Source: Bacteroidales bacterium
GTDB lineage: Bacteria > Bacteroidota > Bacteroidia > Bacteroidales > Muribaculaceae
Direction of reading: 5' to 3'
DNA length: 11,146 nucleotides
NCBI GenBank assembly: GCA_004552485.1
Contig: SFOH01000061.1
Location: 1-11,146, forward strand
Made by a program: the position numbers and the translations under genes. How positions within the stretch are numbered: the stretch's first letter is position 1; every line of letters begins with the position of its first letter. Below the pieces are notes generated by a model. That model saw only the letters and a program-made list of their open reading frames with translations. It was not told the origin of the DNA and did not search any database. Of the stretch, positions 8,345 to 11,146 are shown in pieces.

Positions 8345-8370
8345 TCGCCTTTGCCGGCAAAAGACGGCGA
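8345..8370. repeat. Palindrome in the divergent intergenic region
   Basis: TTTGCCGGCAAA (8350-8361) is a perfect 12-bp palindrome. It is flanked by TCGCC (8345-8349) and GGCGA (8366-8370), which are also complementary, giving a hairpin or dyad with a 4-nt asymmetry. It lies 80 bp upstream of the PepSY-like gene start and could be an operator or part of its leader. I could not find a convincing TAnnTTTG promoter for that gene. Confidence 0.3.
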
Positions 8371-8440
8371 TTCCCGGCGCCCACCGGCAACATTCCGGGC
8401 CTCCCGGTCGTTATTATCTTAAGAAACAACAAGAACTATT

Positions 8441-8881
8441 ATGAAGAAATTTATTATCGCAATGCTCATCATGCTCACGGGCGTGGCCGCCGCCTCGGCC
8501 CGTGACTCCTACTCGCGCGACATCAAGGTGCTCCCCGCCGCCGCGCAGAATTTCATCGCCCGCAACTTCAAGGCCAAGGTCAACCTCATCAAGATTGACT
8601 CCGGCACTTTCTCCTCCACCGACTACGACGTGATTCTCACCGACGGCTCGGAGATTGACTTCGACAGCGCCGGCAACTGGAAAGACATCGAGGTGGGCCG
8701 CTCGGCCAAGGTGCCCGACGCCGCCGTCCCCGAGGCCACCCGCCGCTATGTGAAACAGAACCATCCGAAAGCAAAAATCGTAGGCATCGAGCGCGAGCGC
8801 TCGGGCTTCAAAATCGAGCTCTCCGACGGCATCGAGTTCGAGACCGACCGCGCCGGCGCCTTCAGGCGCTACGACGACTGA
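8441..8881 (+). CDS. Secreted PepSY-like (DUF2874-type) protein
   Basis: The 146-residue protein begins with a signal peptide (residues 1-20, ending AASA), so the mature form is about 126 residues in the periplasm. Two similar halves follow. Each has a helix of the form LPAAAQNFIARNF (about 31-43) or VPEATRRYVKQNHP (about 95-108), then beta strands ending in a DG motif: YDVILTDGSEIDFDSAGNW and FKIELSDGIEFETDRAGAF. That helix-plus-sheet repeat with D-G-x-E-x-(D/E)-F and a following aspartate is what I recall for the Bacteroidetes PepSY-like family (PF11396), which resembles beta-lactamase-inhibitor-protein folds. The biochemical role is unknown. It is divergent from the efflux operon and convergent with the TPR-AraC gene. 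The upstream stretch is A-rich (aagaaacaacaagaactatt) without a clear Shine-Dalgarno sequence, as is usual for the group. Confidence 0.82.
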   Translation: MKKFIIAMLIMLTGVAAASARDSYSRDIKVLPAAAQNFIARNFKAKVNLIKIDSGTFSSTDYDVILTDGSEIDFDSAGNWKDIEVGRSAKVPDAAVPEATRRYVKQNHPKAKIVGIERERSGFKIELSDGIEFETDRAGAFRRYDD

Positions 8882-10160
8882 CCACTTGGTCTTCCCTAAA
8901 AGCGTCCCGCCCGCCCCTCCCGGCATTGTTGCCGTGAGAGACGGGCGGGGCGCTTGTATCCCCCGGGGGAGCGGTCAGCGTCCCGGCTTGGAGAGGGTGT
9001 CGAGGTACTGCGAGGGGGGTCATGCCGTAGATGTTCTGGAAGACGCGGTAGAAGGTGCTGCGGCTGTTGAAACCGGAGGCTTCGGCGATGTAGTCGACGG
9101 TGTAGACGCGATTGTCGCGGAGGAGGCGCACGGCGTGCTCGAGGCGCAGGCGGTTGATGTATTCGTTGAGATTGACGCTCCCGGCGTATTTTTTGATGAG
9201 GGGCACGAGCGTGTTTTTGCCGACGCCGGTGGCGCGCAGGATGTCCTCGCGGCTTATTTTGGAGTTGAGGAAGAGGCGGTTCTCCACGATGATGTTCTCC
9301 ATGCGTATGAAGGTCTGATACTCGTGGTCGGGGGCGTCGGCGGTGTCGGCCGCGGGGGTTGTGGCGTCCGGGGCCGAGGCGGCGGGCGCGGTGTCGGGGG
9401 CCGAGGCGGCGTAGATTTTGCGCAGCTCCTGTTTCTGGGAGAGGAGTTCGTCGATGCGTTGGGCTTCTATGCGGTTTCGTTGTTTCATAATGCGTAGGTT
9501 TCGGATGACGGCCCAAAGGATGAGGAGAAGCAGGGCGATGAAGGCAAGGGAGGCGCCGATGAGGATGGTCTTGCGCTGCGACTGGGCGCGGGTGCGGGTG
9601 AGTTCGAGTTCCTTCTCCTGCGAGTCGAAGAGCGAGGCGTATTCCTGTGCTTTGGTGCGCGATTCGCGGGCGTAGATGCTGTCCTGGAGGGCGTAGCACC
9701 GGAGCATGTAGGCGTCGGCGGCGCGGAAATCGCTGAGGCCGCGGTGGGCGGCCGACTGCTGCTGGAGCAGGAGGAGGTAATCGTAGCTGAGCGTGTCGCC
9801 GGGGAAGTCGTTCAGGCACTGCGAGTTATTGGAGAGAGCGTCGGCGTAGCGGCCGGCGCGGAGGAGGTAGGGGACGCTGAAGAGGCGGCCGGTGTAGGTC
9901 CCGGCGAAGTCGAGGCGCCGGTATTGGTCGTAGAGGGCGGCGGCCTCATTGGGGCGGTGGTCGTCGCAGAGGAGGAGGGCCATCTTGGCGTAGAGGAAGC
10001 CGCGCTGCTGGTCGATGTAGCCGGGCGGCGGACCGGGGAGGGTGCTCATGCGGTCGATGAGGGCCTGGCGGCGTCGGCCGGTGGCGATGGCGTCTTTGAG
10101 GCGGGCGGCGTCGGCCTGGAAGGTCATGTATTCGCCGTAGATGGTGGAGAGGTTGGCCAT
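8862..10160 (-). CDS. C-terminal fragment of the TPR/AraC regulator, with a frameshifted tail
   Basis: This 432-residue frame starts at an internal ATG nine codons after the TAG. It holds the later TPR helices, the transmembrane helix (199-219), the coiled coil and the AraC helix-turn-helix domain (302-382). After T381-P382 the sequence becomes a 50-residue Pro/Gly/Ala/Arg-rich tail with no family resemblance. This tail runs through the hairpin terminator and overlaps the convergent PepSY-like gene by 20 bp, which argues it is an artefact of the +1 shift. The natural end is most likely TGA at 8977-8975. Without its own signal sequence this fragment would lack a proper membrane-insertion start. 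Confidence 0.6.
   Translation of the reverse strand: MANLSTIYGEYMTFQADAARLKDAIATGRRRQALIDRMSTLPGPPPGYIDQQRGFLYAKMALLLCDDHRPNEAAALYDQYRRLDFAGTYTGRLFSVPYLLRAGRYADALSNNSQCLNDFPGDTLSYDYLLLLQQQSAAHRGLSDFRAADAYMLRCYALQDSIYARESRTKAQEYASLFDSQEKELELTRTRAQSQRKTILIGASLAFIALLLLILWAVIRNLRIMKQRNRIEAQRIDELLSQKQELRKIYAASAPDTAPAASAPDATTPAADTADAPDHEYQTFIRMENIIVENRLFLNSKISREDILRATGVGKNTLVPLIKKYAGSVNLNEYINRLRLEHAVRLLRDNRVYTVDYIAEASGFNSRSTFYRVFQNIYGMTPLAVPRHPLQAGTLTAPPGDTSAPPVSHGNNAGRGGRDAFREDQVVSRRSA
8900..8955. terminator. Bidirectional hairpin terminator between two convergent genes
   Basis: AAGCGTCCCGCCCG (8900-8913) pairs with CGGGCGGGGCGCTT (8942-8955) over 14 bp with one G-U. An inner perfect stem, CGGCA/TGCCG, is at 8921-8934. 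On the minus strand the stem ends in TTTT, a good tail for the TPR-AraC gene. On the plus strand the tail is weaker (CTTGTATC). It begins 19 bp after the PepSY-like stop and 20 bp after the inferred true stop of the TPR-AraC gene at 8975. Confidence 0.7.
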
Positions 10161-10718
10161 CTCGCGGACGTCGTCGGTGGTCTGGAGCTAGGCGATGGCC
10201 CGGCGGAACGAGGCGTCGGCGCGGGCATTGTCTTTCATGGCGGCATAGATGCGTCCCATGGTCGAGAACATCTCGGCCTCTTCTTTCTTGTGGCCGGTGC
10301 GGCGGGCGAGGTCTATTGCGCTGCGGCAGGCGGCGATGGCTTCTTCGTACTTGCTCTGACATTCCAGCACGCCGGCGAGCAGGACAGTGGCCTTGAGGCG
10401 GCGTCCGGGGTCGTGGCGGATGGAGTCGTTGGCGAGGAGGCGGCGCACGCACTGTTCTTTCTCGGGGTATGCGCCTTTGATTTCGTAGCACATCGCCCGC
10501 AGGATGTCCATTTTGTAGGCGGGGATGTCGGTGGCGATTTTGCCCTGCTCGGCGCGGTCGAGCAGGTGCAGGCAGCTGTCGGGATGCTCGATGTGGAGCT
10601 CGCGGACTCTCTGCTCGGTGAGCATGTCACGCGCGGGCGCGGCATTGGCAACAGCGGGGAAGAGGCAGCCGAGGAGCATCGGCGCCAGGATACGATATAT
10701 TGAGCGACGGAAATTCAT
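8975..10718 (-). pseudogene. Membrane-anchored TPR/AraC-type regulator, broken by an in-frame TAG and a frameshift
   Basis: Read through the TAG and with one C removed from the C6 run, this is a single 580-residue protein. It has a signal or anchor sequence (1-27, ending VANAAP), helical TPR-like repeats in the periplasm (about 35-350, for example KYEEAIAACRSAIDLARRTG), and a transmembrane helix (about 385-405, TILIGASLAFIALLLLILW). A cytoplasmic coiled coil (about 406-436), an Ala/Pro/Thr/Asp-rich linker (437-465) and a C-terminal AraC-type double helix-turn-helix (about 488-570; ISREDILRATGVGK, then VDYIAEASGFNSRSTFYRVFQ) follow. Such proteins in Bacteroidetes are thought to sense envelope or sugar signals and act on DNA from the membrane. 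The TAG (10190-10188) sits in the context RRAIA-stop-LQTTDD, where CAG (Gln) would be one transition away. The frameshift at 9014-9019 converts the usual MTPSQY ending into MTPLAV. Whether these are real mutations or sequencing errors cannot be told here. Confidence 0.8.
10188..10718 (-). CDS. N-terminal fragment of the TPR/AraC regulator (signal peptide plus TPR)
   Basis: This 176-residue open frame runs from the ATG at 10718 to the TAG at 10190-10188. It contains the signal or anchor sequence and the first TPR-like helices (for example AEMFSTMGRIYAAMKDNARADASF). The next fragment continues in the same frame (the starts 10718 and 10160 differ by 558 bases, 186 codons). If made alone it would be a secreted TPR protein of unknown use, lacking the membrane helix and the DNA-binding domain. 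Confidence 0.65.
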   Translation of the reverse strand: MNFRRSIYRILAPMLLGCLFPAVANAAPARDMLTEQRVRELHIEHPDSCLHLLDRAEQGKIATDIPAYKMDILRAMCYEIKGAYPEKEQCVRRLLANDSIRHDPGRRLKATVLLAGVLECQSKYEEAIAACRSAIDLARRTGHKKEEAEMFSTMGRIYAAMKDNARADASFRRAIA

Positions 10719-10739
10719 ACGGATAGGGGGTTACGGCTG

Positions 10740-10770
10740 CAAAGTTACTGATTTTTGGCAAAGAGAGCAA
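10740..10770 (-). promoter_or_regulatory. Bacteroidetes-type promoter of the TPR/AraC gene
   Basis: On the minus strand TAACTTTG (10747-10740) matches TAnnTTTG and TTG (10770-10768) lies 20 bp upstream. The box ends 21 nt before the ATG at 10718, giving a leader of about 15 nt. An intact promoter suggests that the gene is, or was recently, expressed. Confidence 0.7.
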
Positions 10771-10781
10771 CGTTTTTGGCA
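10752..10781. repeat. 21-bp-period direct repeat over the TPR/AraC promoter
   Basis: TTTTTGGCA occurs at 10752-10760 and again at 10773-10781, exactly 21 bp apart. One copy lies in the promoter spacer and the other just upstream of the -33 TTG. Two half-sites 21 bp apart in the same orientation is the classic arrangement for AraC-family dimers, so this is a candidate autoregulatory site. Confidence 0.4.
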
Positions 10782-11047
10782 GGTCAGTGTTGCGGACATA
10801 ATCTACTATTTTTCAAGCGATTGAAGATTCGGGACACTTCCGCGGAAAGATTTAGGACATATTTCGGCGCCGCTCTGAGACAAAGTGGAGGCATTACTAC
10901 CGACTTTGCTCACCGGAAATCACTATTTTTGCAAAACGATGGCAATGCGCCTCCTTTTCCAACAAAAATCATCCTGCGGAAAATATGCTACATCCCGTCA
11001 GATCGAGGGTGAACGACCAATAAGGTTTGCAATCATTAGACACGACG
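10782..11047. other. AT-richer intergenic region with no supported gene
   Basis: The base composition shifts to clearly AT-richer than the genes to the left. The plus-strand reading frames here are short and have no recognisable protein character or ribosome-binding context. A perfect palindrome TTCCGCGGAA lies at 10838-10847. TATTTTTG (10924-10931) fits the -7 consensus on the plus strand, but no TTG lies 19-21 bp upstream (the nearest is 15 bp). A small RNA running from about 10938 into the terminator at 11048 is possible but unproven. Confidence 0.4.
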
Positions 11048-11089
11048 GAGGCTGTCTAACAACCAAAGTTAGACAGTCTCTATTTTATA
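11048..11089 (+). terminator. Strong intrinsic terminator, plus strand
   Basis: GAGGCTGTCTAAC (11048-11060) pairs with GTTAGACAGTCTC (11068-11080) over 13 bp with one G-U and a 7-nt loop, followed by TATTTTATA. The minus strand lacks a U-rich tail, so it serves plus-strand transcription. No plus-strand protein gene that it could end is visible in the 2.1 kb to its left back to 8881. Confidence 0.7.
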
Positions 11090-11146
11090 CACAAAATCTG
11101 AAGATTTAGGCTGCATTTGCCACTACTGATATAAATTTTGGGTAAA

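Noticed and set aside
8172..8432. Minus-strand 86-codon frame upstream of the adaptor gene
   Set aside because: It would start at a TTG codon, runs across the efflux promoter and candidate operator, and has no family resemblance.
10188..10190. TAG as evidence of a recoded genetic code
   Set aside because: Only one internal TAG was seen, the same gene has a second independent lesion, and no other gene in the window has an internal TAG. Mutation or error is the simpler reading.
10755..11109. Short plus-strand frames (85 and 74 codons) near the right edge
   Set aside because: They overlap each other in different frames, one crosses the terminator hairpin, and neither shows protein-like composition or a ribosome-binding context.

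Overview
The window looks like a high-GC member of the Bacteroidales; a Muribaculaceae-type gut bacterium is my best guess. The evidence is Bacteroidetes-type promoters (TAnnTTTG at -7, TTG near -33), weak or absent Shine-Dalgarno sequences, and protein families typical of the group: PEGA and PepSY-like secreted proteins, a membrane-bound TPR-AraC regulator, and lipoprotein RND adaptor and channel subunits. No tRNA, rRNA, CRISPR array or intact mobile element is visible.

Layout. Positions 1-842 (minus) hold the first 280 codons of a secreted PEGA-repeat protein with its own promoter; it runs off the left edge. Positions 1078-8113 (minus) form a four-gene operon read right to left: periplasmic adaptor lipoprotein (6794-8113), HAE1-type RND pump (3340-6732), TolC/OprM-like outer-membrane channel lipoprotein (1897-3300), and a LpxA-type UDP-GlcNAc acyltransferase (1078-1869). 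The gaps are 61, 39 and 27 bases. The promoter lies near 8232-8264. Positions 8441-8881 (plus) hold a small secreted PepSY-like protein transcribed divergently from the efflux operon. Positions 8975-10718 (minus) hold a membrane-anchored TPR/AraC-type regulator, convergent with the PepSY-like gene across a shared hairpin terminator. From 10782 to the right edge the DNA is AT-richer with no convincing gene, but it carries a strong plus-strand terminator hairpin at 11048-11080.

Together the first three operon genes encode a complete inner-to-outer-membrane tripartite exporter, co-transcribed with a lipid A biosynthesis enzyme. This suggests a link between efflux and outer-membrane remodelling.

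The TPR-AraC regulator is disrupted twice as written: an in-frame TAG at 10188-10190, and an apparent one-base insertion in a C6 tract at 9014-9019 that destroys the conserved AraC C-terminus and pushes the frame through its own terminator. Correcting both gives a clean 580-residue protein. Its promoter contains a 9-bp direct repeat with a 21-bp period, the spacing classically seen for AraC half-sites. Similar TGSYAAAA repeats with the same 21-bp period lie upstream of the efflux promoter, so this regulator may control itself and the pump.
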